This document shows, in pieces, positions 29,831 to 37,149 of a DNA stretch of 64,000 nucleotides. The notes beneath the pieces are model-generated. The model saw only the letters and a list, made by a program, of their open reading frames with translations, was not told where the DNA came from and ran no database searches. Each line of letters opens with the position of its first letter. The stretch's first letter is position 1. The DNA is taken from positions 122,294-186,293 of IMG/VR virus record IMGVR_UViG_3300049043_000070. One strand, written 5' to 3'. Origin of the DNA: a virus. A program made the position numbers and the translations under genes.

Positions 29831-29930
29831 CATAATGAGAAGGTGAGTGACAATTAGAGCCCAGGAGATTGCCCTCTGAGAAGAGGGAAGTGCGCTTTCT
29901 CTATTGGGATGTAGAGTTCTATTAATTTTA
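29831..29930 (+). other. structured 5' leader of the RlpA-like gene
   Basis: This 100-base untranslated region contains a strong hairpin CCCTCT-GAGA-AGAGGG (about 29870-29886). It is nested inside pairing between GCCCAGGAGA-type sequence and TCTCTATTGGG. It resembles a compact RNA element but matches no riboswitch class I can name. Confidence 0.4.
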
Positions 29931-30293
29931 ATGCTTTTTAAAACACTTTCAATTCTTGCTTTTGGTCTCGTCGGATTGGCACCCGTAACAGCAAAGGCAG
30001 CGAGCGGATGTTCCCTCGCATCACATTATGGAGTTGGTGACGGATATCATGGGCAAACAACTGCTAACGGTGAACGATATAACGCATATGGAAAATCTGT
30101 GGCGCACAGATGGCTTCCATTCGGAACTAGATTACGAGTTACGAATCAACGAACTGGAAAGTCAGTACTTGTGCGTGTAAATGATCGTGGACCCTATGTT
30201 GGAGATAGGGATCTTGACTTGTCTTATGGTGCTTTCTCTTCTATTGCTCACCCAGGGCAAGGTGTAGTAAGTGTTTGCTATAGTAGAATTTGA
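29931..30293 (+). CDS. RlpA-like double-psi beta-barrel protein, secreted
   Basis: ATG 29931 opens a signal peptide (MLFKTLSILAFGLVGLAPVT, cleavage probably after AKA). The mature part begins SGCSLASHYGVGDGYHGQTT and has the RlpA DPBB signature: NGERYNAYGKSVAHRWLPFG, RVTNQRTGKSV, RVNDRGPYVGDRDLDLS. In bacteria RlpA acts on naked glycan as a lytic transglycosylase, and related DPBB proteins occur in cyanophages. A role in host envelope breakdown is inferred from the adjacent endolysin and lipoprotein. ATG is chosen so that the signal peptide is at the terminus. Confidence 0.88.
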   Translation: MLFKTLSILAFGLVGLAPVTAKAASGCSLASHYGVGDGYHGQTTANGERYNAYGKSVAHRWLPFGTRLRVTNQRTGKSVLVRVNDRGPYVGDRDLDLSYGAFSSIAHPGQGVVSVCYSRI

Positions 30294-30310
30294 TCAATTT
30301 TACTTTTCCT

Positions 30311-30318
30311 AATAAATA
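30311..30318 (+). promoter_or_regulatory. late promoter AATAAATA
   Basis: AATAAATA lies 35 bases before the ATG at 30353, followed by a hairpin. Confidence 0.5.
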
Positions 30319-30352
30319 AGGAGGAGTGGTGCTAGCAACTCTTCCTTTTTTT
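30319..30352 (+). terminator. terminator between RlpA-like gene and lipoprotein gene
   Basis: The stem AGGAGGAGT / ACTCTTCCT (one G-T pair) encloses a 10 nt loop and ends in T7, just before the ATG at 30353. Confidence 0.7.
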
Positions 30353-30751
30353 ATGTTTAATTTTAATTTTGGCAAAAAGAAAACATCTATAAAAACTATA
30401 CTAATACTTACATTAGTTGTAGCATCACTCTCATCTTGCCTAAGGATAGAGGATAAACATATCTGGGATATTATTTACGAAGCACTAGTAAAGTATCAAC
30501 CAGATTCTACTTTAATACCAGAACTACAGAAAGATCCTGGCATCATAGAACGCAAAGTAAAAAGAACTGTTGATAAAGCGATCAGAGATTATGAACGCTT
30601 GACAGGTGACGATGGAACTGTTAAGATACTATCTCCAAGATACTCAGAGAAACCAGTGGACACTTCTGTGTGCTATACTGATGATTGTAAATCACTTGGA
30701 GGGGAAATCAGGATGTGTGCCCCGTGGATTGACACCTGCCCCAAACAGTGA
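30353..30751 (+). CDS. putative lipoprotein, 132 aa
   Basis: After a basic start (MFNFNFGKKKTSIKTIL) comes a hydrophobic stretch ending in a lipobox VASLSSC. The mature chain has a helical region (LQKDPGIIERKVKRTVDKAI) and a Cys-rich end (CYTDDCKSLGGEIRMCAPW...CPKQ). The lipobox, helices and position next to lysis genes make an outer-membrane spanin-like partner possible, but this is inference. Confidence 0.65.
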   Translation: MFNFNFGKKKTSIKTILILTLVVASLSSCLRIEDKHIWDIIYEALVKYQPDSTLIPELQKDPGIIERKVKRTVDKAIRDYERLTGDDGTVKILSPRYSEKPVDTSVCYTDDCKSLGGEIRMCAPWIDTCPKQ

Positions 30752-30765
30752 TATACTTCTTACAT

Positions 30766-30838
30766 GCCTCAGTAACTCAGAGGACAGAGTATCCGCCTTC
30801 TAAGCGGTTAACCGTTGGTTCGAATCCAACCTGAGGCG
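30766..30838 (+). tRNA. tRNA-Arg(TCT)
   Basis: The acceptor GCCTCAG / CTGAGGC, anticodon loop CTTCTAA and a normal T arm are visible. It reads AGA. Confidence 0.9.
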
Positions 30839-30840
30839 TT

Positions 30841-30855
30841 GAGTTTTTTAAACTC
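30841..30855 (+). terminator. small hairpin after tRNA-Arg
   Basis: GAGTTT-TTT-AAACTC forms a perfect 6 bp stem, directly before a late promoter. It may be a processing signal or weak terminator. Confidence 0.45.
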
Positions 30856-30856
30856 T

Positions 30857-30864
30857 TATAAATA
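30857..30864 (+). promoter_or_regulatory. T4-type late promoter TATAAATA
   Basis: TATAAATA lies 22 bases upstream of the small ORF at 30887. Confidence 0.65.
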
Positions 30865-30886
30865 AACACATTAAAGGTCGAACATC

Positions 30887-30988
30887 ATGTCTAACTTCAG
30901 CAAGCAAATTGAGATTTTTATGGAAAGTGATTGCCGTTATTGGCATATTGCTCAGTCCCCCGTGCTTGCTCATAAGTGGAAACGATGA
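30887..30988 (+). CDS. tiny hypothetical protein, 33 aa
   Basis: This ORF encodes MSNFSKQIEIFMESDCRYWH... ending HKWKR. It has a late promoter upstream and a strong terminator 30 bases downstream, i.e. a complete single-gene transcription unit. That supports it despite its size. The function is unknown. Confidence 0.5.
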   Translation: MSNFSKQIEIFMESDCRYWHIAQSPVLAHKWKR

Positions 30989-31017
30989 CCGACATCTGAC
31001 ACATAAGCAAGATTTAT

Positions 31018-31055
31018 CAGGGGGGCAGTTGACAAAACCGCCCCCCTTATTTTAT
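31018..31055 (+). terminator. intrinsic terminator with TTGACA in its loop
   Basis: The stem GGGGGGC / GCCCCCC (31020-31026 / 31040-31046) is followed by TTATTTTATT. The 13 nt loop contains TTGACA (31029); a weak TATTGT lies 18 bases later. It could act as terminator and promoter for the tRNA array. Confidence 0.75.
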
Positions 31056-31105
31056 TGTAAATTCATCGGTGGGTGATCCACCAGCACCTTGACAATTTAA
31101 TCTTT

Positions 31106-31178
31106 GGGTCTGTAACTCAGTTGGTAGAGTAGCGGGCTTTTAACCTGTAAGTCGTCGGTTCAAGCCCGACCAGACCCA
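31106..31178 (+). tRNA. tRNA-Lys(TTT)
   Basis: Acceptor GGGTCTG / CAGACCC; anticodon loop CTTTTAA. Confidence 0.93.
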
Positions 31179-31182
31179 TTGT

Positions 31183-31264
31183 GGGAGGATTTCCGAGTGG
31201 TTAAAGGAATCTGACTGTAAATCAGACGGCTCTGCCTTCACAGGTTCAAATCCTGTTCCTCCCA
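31183..31264 (+). tRNA. tRNA-Tyr(GTA)
   Basis: Acceptor GGGAGGA / TCCTCCC; loop CTGTAAA; long variable arm as expected for bacterial tRNA-Tyr. Confidence 0.93.
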
Positions 31265-31268
31265 CCTT

Positions 31269-31340
31269 GGCCCTATAGTGAAGTGGTTATCACGCATCTC
31301 TGTCCAAGATGTATCACGAGTTCAAATCTCGTTAGGGTCG
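31269..31340 (+). tRNA. tRNA-Asp(GTC)
   Basis: Acceptor GGCCCTA / TAGGGTC with one G-T pair; loop CTGTCCA. Confidence 0.92.
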
Positions 31341-31343
31341 CCT

Positions 31344-31415
31344 GGTCTCATCGTCTAGTGGTTAGGACAACACTCTTTCACAGTGTAGACACGGGTTCAA
31401 GTCCCGTTGAGACTA
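31344..31415 (+). tRNA. tRNA-Glu(TTC)
   Basis: Acceptor GGTCTCA / TGAGACT; loop CTTTCAC. Confidence 0.92.
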
Positions 31416-31417
31416 TT

Positions 31418-31492
31418 GGGAACATAGGCTCCAATTGGTAGAGCACATGGTTGAAGACCTTGGTGTTGTTGGTTCAAATCCAACTGTTCCCG
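31418..31492 (+). tRNA. tRNA-Phe(GAA)
   Basis: Acceptor GGGAACA / TGTTCCC; loop TTGAAGA. The anticodon stem has one T-T mismatch. Confidence 0.88.
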
Positions 31493-31495
31493 CCT

Positions 31496-31569
31496 GGAAA
31501 CATAGCTTAGTTTGGTAAAGCATTCGACTGATAATCGAAAGACCACTGGTTCGAGTCCAGTTGTTTCCA
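31496..31569 (+). tRNA. tRNA-Ile(GAT)
   Basis: Acceptor GGAAACA / TGTTTCC; loop CTGATAA. Confidence 0.92.
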
Positions 31570-31572
31570 CTT

Positions 31573-31655
31573 GGAAGATTGGCAGAGCGGTTAATGCAGC
31601 GGTTTGCTAAACCGTGAGGGTAACACCTCCGTTGGTTCGAATCCAACATCTTCCG
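31573..31655 (+). tRNA. tRNA-Ser(GCT)
   Basis: Acceptor GGAAGAT / ATCTTCC; loop TTGCTAA; long variable arm. Confidence 0.93.
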
Positions 31656-31657
31656 TT

Positions 31658-31729
31658 GGCAGTGTAGTTCAGTGGTAGAACAAGAGATTCATACCCTCTA
31701 TGTCGGTAGTTCAATTCTACCCACTGCCT
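31658..31729 (+). tRNA. tRNA-Met(CAT)
   Basis: Acceptor GGCAGTG / CACTGCC; loop TTCATAC. The CAT anticodon could also be a lysidine-modified Ile tRNA; sequence alone does not settle it. Confidence 0.85.
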
Positions 31730-31730
31730 T

Positions 31731-31802
31731 GTGTCGTTAGCCTAGTGGTTAAGGCAGTGGTTTGTGGAACCACCCAGATGGGTTCAATTCCCATACGTCA
31801 CC
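31731..31802 (+). tRNA. tRNA-His(GTG)
   Basis: Loop TTGTGGA in a perfect GTGGT / ACCAC stem. The acceptor GTGTCGT / ACGTCAC has one T-T mismatch. Confidence 0.88.
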
Positions 31803-31803
31803 C

Positions 31804-31873
31804 GTTTCAGTCGCCAAGTGGTAAGGCGGAAGTCTGCAACTTCCATGCGTTGGTTCGATTCCAACCTGAAACT
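31804..31873 (+). tRNA. tRNA-Cys(GCA)
   Basis: Acceptor GTTTCAG / CTGAAAC; loop TCTGCAA in a GGAAG / CTTCC stem. Confidence 0.92.
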
Positions 31874-31877
31874 CTAA

Positions 31878-31948
31878 TGAGAAATCGTCTAATGGTAGGA
31901 CACCTCCCTTTGAAGGAGTTTATCTAGGTTCGAGTCCTAGTTTCTCAG
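31878..31948 (+). tRNA. tRNA-Gln(TTG)
   Basis: Acceptor TGAGAAA / TTTCTCA; loop CTTTGAA. Confidence 0.92.
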
Positions 31949-31951
31949 CCA

Positions 31952-32023
31952 GTTGGGTTGGTGTAATTGGTAACATCTTGGTCTCCAAAACCAAAGTTCA
32001 GAGTTCAAGTCTCTGGCCCTTCG
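31952..32023 (+). tRNA. tRNA-Trp(CCA), imperfect acceptor
   Basis: Loop CTCCAAA in a TTGGT / ACCAA stem and a good T arm. The acceptor GTTGGGT / GCCCTTC has two T-T mismatches, so an indel or substitution in this sequence is likely. Confidence 0.8.
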
Positions 32024-32026
32024 CCT

Positions 32027-32101
32027 GTCCTCTTCAGCTCAGTGGAATAGAGCAATCGGCTACGAACCGATGTGTCGTAGGTTCAAATCCTACAGAGGAC
32101 G
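32027..32101 (+). tRNA. tRNA-Arg(ACG)
   Basis: Acceptor GTCCTCT / AGAGGAC; loop CTACGAA in an ATCGG / CCGAT stem. Confidence 0.92.
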
Positions 32102-32117
32102 CTTTTCAAAAAGGAGC

Positions 32118-32146
32118 TTGACAAGACAATCTAAATACCTTAGAAT
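32118..32146 (+). promoter_or_regulatory. sigma70-type promoter inside the tRNA array
   Basis: TTGACA (32118), 17 bases, TAGAAT (32141). The start would fall just before tRNA-Leu. Confidence 0.75.
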
Positions 32147-32160
32147 TACTCAGTAATTAT

Positions 32161-32244
32161 GCTCCAGTGGTGGAACGGTAGACACAGCGGACTTAGAATC
32201 CGCCGCCCTGAAAAAGCGTGGAAGTTCAAATCTTCTCTGGAGCA
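32161..32244 (+). tRNA. tRNA-Leu(TAG)
   Basis: Acceptor GCTCCAG / CTGGAGC; loop CTTAGAA; long variable arm. Confidence 0.93.
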
Positions 32245-32247
32245 CCA

Positions 32248-32319
32248 GGGCGATTAACTCAGTGGTAGAGTGGCCTCCTTACAAGTGGTAAGTCACTGGT
32301 TCGAATCCAGTATCGCCCA
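32248..32319 (+). tRNA. tRNA-Val(TAC)
   Basis: Acceptor GGGCGAT / ATCGCCC; loop CTTACAA. The anticodon stem has one mismatch. Confidence 0.88.
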
Positions 32320-32335
32320 TTTTTCATCATAAATT

Positions 32336-32497
32336 ATGAAAAAGAAAACTTTTAATAAACTTATCCAGGGACCCTTGCGGTTTCATCATCAAGATATTCA
32401 CGAAGAACTAGAAGACATTAAGGGAATGTTGAAAAATGTTATCAGTCAGATGCAAGAATTGCGGGAAGGAGTTAGAGGCTCACCCAACGAAAACTAG
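32336..32497 (+). CDS. small coiled-coil protein, 53 aa
   Basis: The product starts MKKKTFNKLIQGPLRFHHQD, then a heptad-like helix (IHEELEDIKGMLKNVISQM). It overlaps the following zinc-ribbon ORF by 62 bases in another frame. Both look protein-like, so the overlap may be real. The function is unknown. Confidence 0.5.
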   Translation: MKKKTFNKLIQGPLRFHHQDIHEELEDIKGMLKNVISQMQELREGVRGSPNEN

Positions 32498-32687
32498 ATG
32501 TTGTGGATGTCCAAACATGACATCTGTTAGAGGAGACCAAATATCCGCAGTTGATCTATCCAAAGTTGTATTAATCAATTCTGAAAAGAATATTAAGAAA
32601 CAACCATTGTTATCAAATGCTGACCTAAAATACCAGGAAGAACGACGCAAACGCAAAGTTCGCAAACTAGACTTTGAGGTACGCTAA
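32436..32687 (+). CDS. small zinc-ribbon protein, 83 aa
   Basis: MLSVRCKNCGKELEAHPTKT is followed by RCCGCPNMTSV, a CxxC...CxxC-type zinc knuckle (one extra Cys), then a basic tail (RRKRKVRKLDFEVR). A nucleic-acid or RNA-polymerase interaction is possible but unproven. The stop overlaps the next ATG (TAATG). Confidence 0.65.
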   Translation: MLSVRCKNCGKELEAHPTKTRCCGCPNMTSVRGDQISAVDLSKVVLINSEKNIKKQPLLSNADLKYQEERRKRKVRKLDFEVR

Positions 32688-32902
32688 TGATCAATCTCCA
32701 TCAACGTTATAATCATTATCTTCACACCGACAAAAAACATGATCGGGTGAATGAAAATATTATAGGTTATGGGTGGACTGATGATGGTTCAGAATTGACT
32801 GGGTATTATGTCTTGACAGAACATCACAAGTTGTTCTATAATCTTCAAGAACAATTTCAATATATGGAAGGGTGGCCGAGTGGTTTAAGGCAACAGTCTT
32901 GA
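32687..32902 (+). CDS. hypothetical ORF running into tRNA-Ser
   Basis: It is coupled to the zinc-ribbon gene. MINLHQRYNHYLHTDKKHDR then NIIGYGWTDDGSELTGYYVL looks like real protein. The last codons (MEGWPSGLRQQS) are the tRNA-Ser gene translated, and the tRNA promoter lies within the ORF. Either the C-terminus overlaps the tRNA or a stop has been lost by an indel. Confidence 0.45.
   Translation: MINLHQRYNHYLHTDKKHDRVNENIIGYGWTDDGSELTGYYVLTEHHKLFYNLQEQFQYMEGWPSGLRQQS
32813..32842 (+). promoter_or_regulatory. consensus sigma70 promoter for tRNA-Ser(TGA)
   Basis: TTGACA (32813), 18 bases, TATAAT (32837), both perfect. The expected start is about 8-20 bases before the mature tRNA. Confidence 0.8.
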
Positions 32903-32949
32903 AAACTGTCGTGTGACGAGCACCGTGGGTTCGAATCCCACCCCTTCCG
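32866..32949 (+). tRNA. tRNA-Ser(TGA)
   Basis: Acceptor GGAAGGG / CCCTTCC; loop CTTGAAA in an ACAGT / ACTGT stem; long variable arm. Confidence 0.94.
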
Positions 32950-32993
32950 TTCCCTATTATTAGGGATGACATGTCGTTCAAATAATAAAAACT

Positions 32994-33875
32994 ATGTTAA
33001 TTCGTTCATTTATTGCTGCTGGTGTTGCTGTTGCTTCTATTGCTGCTCCTGCCATGGCACAAGTCACCAGTGTTTCACAACTGAAAGACGTTCAACCTAC
33101 TGAGTGGTCTTATCAGGCAATCTCAAATCTGGTTTCACGTTATGGTTGCGTTGCTGGTTATCCTAATGGCACTTTCCAGACCGGTCGCACCGCCACCCGT
33201 GCTGAACTTGCTGCTCTCACCAATGCTTGCCTTGATAACATCACTACCTTCTACAGTGAAGCAGATGCTCGTCTTGCCTCCGCTCTTCGTGCTGAGTTCT
33301 CCCGTGAGATTGCTGCTACGAACAAGCGTGTGACTGCTCTGGAAGTTGCTGCTGCTCAAAAGGCACAAGGCGTTGGTAACTATGTTGGTGTTGGCGTTCT
33401 TCTCAATCAGCAAGGCACTGCTGGTAATGGGTTCAGTGCTCAGCGTACCATCTCTGGTGCTACCGTTCAGGCACGTTATGCTGTGAAGAACTTCACCAAC
33501 CTGAATGCTGTTTCGGTTCGTCCTTATGCTAGCTTCGTAGGTACTCCTGCTGGTCAACTGGGTTCTGGTGGTGGCGCTCTAGTGTCTTATGATTGGAGCA
33601 TTTCTCGTGCCAAGTCTGGTGTGAGCCGTGCTAACGTCTACACTGGCGTTGGTTATCAGATCCCCTTCGTGAACAACACTGCTGCTAACTATCAGTCTGC
33701 TGTTGGTAATCGTGGTCAAGTTGTTCTTGCCATTGGCGTTGAAGGTCGTATCACCAACTCTCTGGTTGGTTTTGCTGATCTGAAGTTCCCTACGACCAAT
33801 GCCGCTAACAGCTACGGTGCTACTAACGGGACTTATTCTCCTGTGTTCACCACTGGACTTGGTTTCAAGTTCTGA
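32994..33875 (+). CDS. SLH-domain outer-membrane porin (cyanobacterial iron-uptake porin type)
   Basis: The 293 aa product has a signal peptide (MLIRSFIAAGVAVASIAAPA, cleaved after AMA). An SLH domain follows (SVSQLKDVQPTEWSYQAISN, CVAGYPNGTFQTGRTATRAE) that in cyanobacteria anchors the outer membrane to peptidoglycan. A coiled linker (LRAEFSREIAATNKRVTALE) and a beta-barrel ending in GLGFKF complete the layout of cyanobacterial Som/iron-uptake porins. At 293 aa it is shorter than host porins, which are usually 450-550 aa, so the barrel may be small or truncated. It directly precedes the Fe transporter genes. The codons look GC-richer than the neighbours, suggesting host origin. Confidence 0.85.
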   Translation: MLIRSFIAAGVAVASIAAPAMAQVTSVSQLKDVQPTEWSYQAISNLVSRYGCVAGYPNGTFQTGRTATRAELAALTNACLDNITTFYSEADARLASALRAEFSREIAATNKRVTALEVAAAQKAQGVGNYVGVGVLLNQQGTAGNGFSAQRTISGATVQARYAVKNFTNLNAVSVRPYASFVGTPAGQLGSGGGALVSYDWSISRAKSGVSRANVYTGVGYQIPFVNNTAANYQSAVGNRGQVVLAIGVEGRITNSLVGFADLKFPTTNAANSYGATNGTYSPVFTTGLGFKF

Positions 33876-33885
33876 TATAATGGGG

Positions 33886-33900
33886 AGAAATCCCCTAATA
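33886..33900 (+). other. intercistronic hairpin between porin and permease genes
   Basis: GGGGA-GAAA-TCCCC forms a 5 bp stem with a GNRA tetraloop, 11 bases after the porin stop. No T run follows, so it is more likely an mRNA-stability or partial-termination element. Confidence 0.5.
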
Positions 33901-33902
33901 TT

Positions 33903-35211
33903 ATGATCTGGATTGATTCTATTTTTAACACTGGTCTTCTTATTGTGATGACCAGTGTTATTTCTGTTTTTATAGGAACTTTCACTGCTCTGTTTGCATG
34001 GAAAAGTAATCAACGATGGGCATACTTTCTCCCTCTGACGTAACACTTGCAGTTCCTCCTTGGTTGTTTACTTTTTACTTTAGTGAAACTTTTGGTATTG
34101 TAGATCCTTGGATTGGCGCTGCTATTAGCTTGGGAGTTTGTTGTAGTGTATATCCCCATAGTATTATCTCAAGCAGTTTAGCAAACCGAGCATATAAAGA
34201 TTGGGAAATGCTTCAGGTTATCAAAGGAAAGAACCTGAAGAGCTTAGCAATGGCAGTATATCCATCACTCAAAATTAGTTTACTTCCGAGCATCGCTATC
34301 GTTGCTGCTGAATGCATTACTGATTTCGGTGTATCAAACTTCTATGGATTGAATACCGTCACCATGCTCACGTATAATTTGTGGACGAGCACATGGAACT
34401 TTGGTTCTTTGGTGTGGGGTATATTCATTCTGTTGGCGATGGGTATATTGATTAGTCGTTTGGAAACGAATACGATTGTGAGTTTGACAAGTTCAAACAC
34501 CACACGAAAATCAAATGTTTATGGTATCATTGCTGTGCTGCCCACATTATCATTGTTATTATTTGGCATGGTAAAATCTATTGAATGGATTGTAATGCAG
34601 GGTAGTATTGATGTTGGTGATTTACTTTTTGAAGTTGGTAACACAATGCTCTTGGTTGGTATTGTAGTAGCAACTTGTATACTTGTTCTGATTTCTTATC
34701 TTGGTGGATTTGCTAAATCATTTACAAGGAGATTAGGATTGGCTTCGTATGCCATTCCTGGCACTGTAGTTGGTTCAGCATTTGTCTACCTATTGGGCGG
34801 CAAACTACCACTGATTATTCTTTTGACTTCAGCAATTACTTTCCGATACTTTGGTTTGATAATTCATTCGGTCTCAGTATCTGAAAAGGAAGTAAGAAAT
34901 ACTTTGAAGTAATTGATTTTTATACTCGTTCTAGATGGAAACAGTTAAATCAAAAGTTTAAACTGATCCTCTCTAGCATCATGATTGGAATGAGTTTGAT
35001 TATCTTAGATGTTTTAAGAGAGCTACCAATCTCAATGGTTCTTCAACCTGTAGAGTTTCAAACTCTCGCTATGAGGATGAGTTATATTGCCAAGACAGAA
35101 AATCCCACTCTTCTTGGATTTCATAGTATAATACTTTTACTGTTGGGAATATTTTTTAGTTTAGTCGTTGTGTGGATTACCTATGATAAAAGTAAAAAAT
35201 CTCATCATTGA
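33903..35211 (+). CDS. futB: Fe(III) ABC transporter permease, FutB/FbpB-like (frameshifted)
   Basis: About 435 aa after rejoining at about 34045 and 34912. It has about ten hydrophobic helices and two copies of the binding-protein-dependent permease module. The first coupling region is YKDWEMLQVIKGKNLKSLA followed by ECITDFGVSNFYGLNTVTM. The second is DVLRELPISMVLQPVEFQTL followed by MRMSYIAKTENP. This DFG...FG and ELP...LRP-type pattern is that of FbpB/FutB iron permeases. Host FutB is usually over 500 aa, so this is a compact version. The next gene begins within its 3' end. Confidence 0.85.
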
Positions 35212-36140
35212 GAAACCAGATTTACAAATTAAAGACCTTGAAATAGATGAACACACAGTCATCATCGGACCCAGTGGTGCTGGTAAAACAACGTTCCTTC
35301 GTTGTGTTGCTGGTCTTGAGAACTATACTGGGGAGATTTACATTGATGGTGAACTGAAAACCGAAGTCGGATTAAATCGTGGTGTGAGTATGGCATGGCA
35401 GGATGGTAGGTTGTTGCCAAACTCTTCTGTTCGTGCTAATATTGAGTTGGGTGGCGATCCTGATTTAATTGAACACATGTGCAATCTATTCAAGATCGAC
35501 CATCTTCTTGATAAGATGCCTCACGAACTTAGTGGGGGTGAAGCACAACGAATAAATATCATACGAGCAATTTGTTCACCCGCAAAGGTGGTCTTGTTGG
35601 ATGAACCGATGCAGGGCATTGACCCTATCATTGTTCGTAAAACATTGAAACAGTTGCTCCATGAGCTGAAAGAAATATGATAAGATAGCATTGTTAGTCA
35701 CTCATGAACTTTATCAAGTTTATGGATTGTTTGATCGTGCTATCGTTATTAAACATGGTGAAACGATTGCACACGACGAACTTCGTTCGTTGTATGACAA
35801 TCCTTTATCACCTTGGATGGCTAACTTCTTTGGTGCATATACTGTATTGAATAAAGAAGACCTTAAAAGTTTTGAACACCATTCTAACGAAGATCCATGT
35901 ATGATCCGACCAGAATGGTTTAAAATCAAAATGCCTCCTTTTAAGAAACCTTTGGAGTTCAATGCTACTGTCACTGGCGTACATTGGGATGGTCCCAGTA
36001 CAAAAGTTTCCTTAGTGCTTGACGGCACAAACAAACCACTCGCTGTGGAGTTATACGCAGATTACGAAATCAAAAAAGGAGACAGAGTTTATGTCAATTT
36101 TAAGAAAAGCAGTCGCCCTACTTGGGTGCTTAACCGTTAG
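35183..36140 (+). CDS. futC: Fe(III) ABC transporter ATPase, FutC-like (frameshifted)
   Basis: About 318 aa. Walker A IIGPSGAGKTTFLRC is near residue 33, the ABC signature HELSGGEAQRINIIR near 115, Walker B KVVLLDEPMQGID near 135, and H-loop LLVTHEL near 170. A one-base shift at about 35675 joins the halves. The C-terminal extension (CMIRPEWFKIKM...KKGDRVYVNF) is the regulatory beta-domain of Fbp/Pot-type ATPases. ATG 35183 lies 29 bases inside the permease gene. It energises iron import. Confidence 0.87.
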
Positions 36141-37138
36141 CATCGGAGCAGTTCTACCTGCTGCCGCTGCCCCTAAGAAAACCGTTACCGTGATTACTGA
36201 CCGTAGCGATTTTCACCTAAAGCCTATCTTTGAGGCTTTTGAAGAAGCAACAGGTGTTGATGTTAAAGCAGTATTTGTGGATCAAGGATCTCTTCCTGCT
36301 CGTCTAGCATCTGGAGCAGACAAAGCAGATCTATTCATCACTACAGATCTTCCTACGATTGCTACAGCAAAAGAACAAGGATATACTCAACCAATTCTTT
36401 CTGGAAAAATCAGAACTCTTGATAGAGGATTTGTAGATCCACAAAGTCATTATGCTGCTATCAGTTTCCGTGGCAGAACGATTGTTTATAATCCTAAAAA
36501 AGTAGATGTAAAAACTTTGAGGGGTTATGATGATCTTGCTGATCCAGAATACAAAGGTCGTGTATGCATTCGTCCTTTCACTCATGTTTACAATGTAACT
36601 ATGCTGAGTGAAATGATCGTTGATCGTGGTGAAGCATATGCTCGTAACTGGGTGAATGGTGTGAAGAATAATCTTGCTGTGAAACCATCTGGTAATGATC
36701 GCAACCAAGCAAAACTGAGTTGCAAATGGAATTTGTGATCTTGCTTTGATGAACACTTATTACTATGGTCTACTTCTTTCAAATAAAGCTCAAAGACCTA
36801 TCGCTAATGCTACAGAACTCTTCTTCCCCAATCAGAGTGGGAAGGGAACTTATACGCTTTACAGTGGCGTAGCAATGGCAAAAACTGCCAAACACACCAA
36901 AGAAGCAATCCAATTGGTCGATTACCTGTTGGGTAATGTCGGACAAAATCATATCGCTCAAACTACATTTGAATATCCTGTAAATCCCAACATTAAACTT
37001 TCAGTTATTGCTGAAGGTTTTGGTGAGGGTCAACCTGGCATCAAAGATGGCAAAGCAAAATTTGCACGTATGAACCCCGCTAGAGTTGCTAAATATCGTG
37101 AGACCGCTGCTAAGATCTTGGCAGAGGCAAGCAAGTGA
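36091..37138 (+). CDS. futA: Fe(III)-binding periplasmic protein, FutA-like (frameshifted)
   Basis: About 348 aa. The signal peptide is MSILRKAVALLGCLTVSIGA... cleaved after AAAA. The mature start KKTVTVITDRSDFHLKPIF, then GSLPARLASGADKADLFITT and AISFRGRTIVYNPKKVD, follow FutA/FbpA proteins. After a frameshift near 36735 comes LALMNTYYYGLLLSN, where the tandem Tyr residues are the expected Fe(III) ligands. The end is YRETAAKILAEASK. It overlaps futC by 50 bp. A terminator follows, so the porin-futBCA set ends here. Confidence 0.9.
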
Positions 37139-37149
37139 TATAATGATCT

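Noticed and set aside
31089-31094. TTGACA as promoter just before tRNA-Lys
   Set aside because: A -10 at normal spacing would fall inside the mature tRNA.
31413-31649. A minus-strand protein of 78 aa
   Set aside because: It is the antisense translation of tRNA-Phe, -Ile and -Ser genes, a well-known false ORF.
32760-32981. A minus-strand protein of 73 aa
   Set aside because: Its middle is the antisense translation of tRNA-Ser, again a typical artefact.
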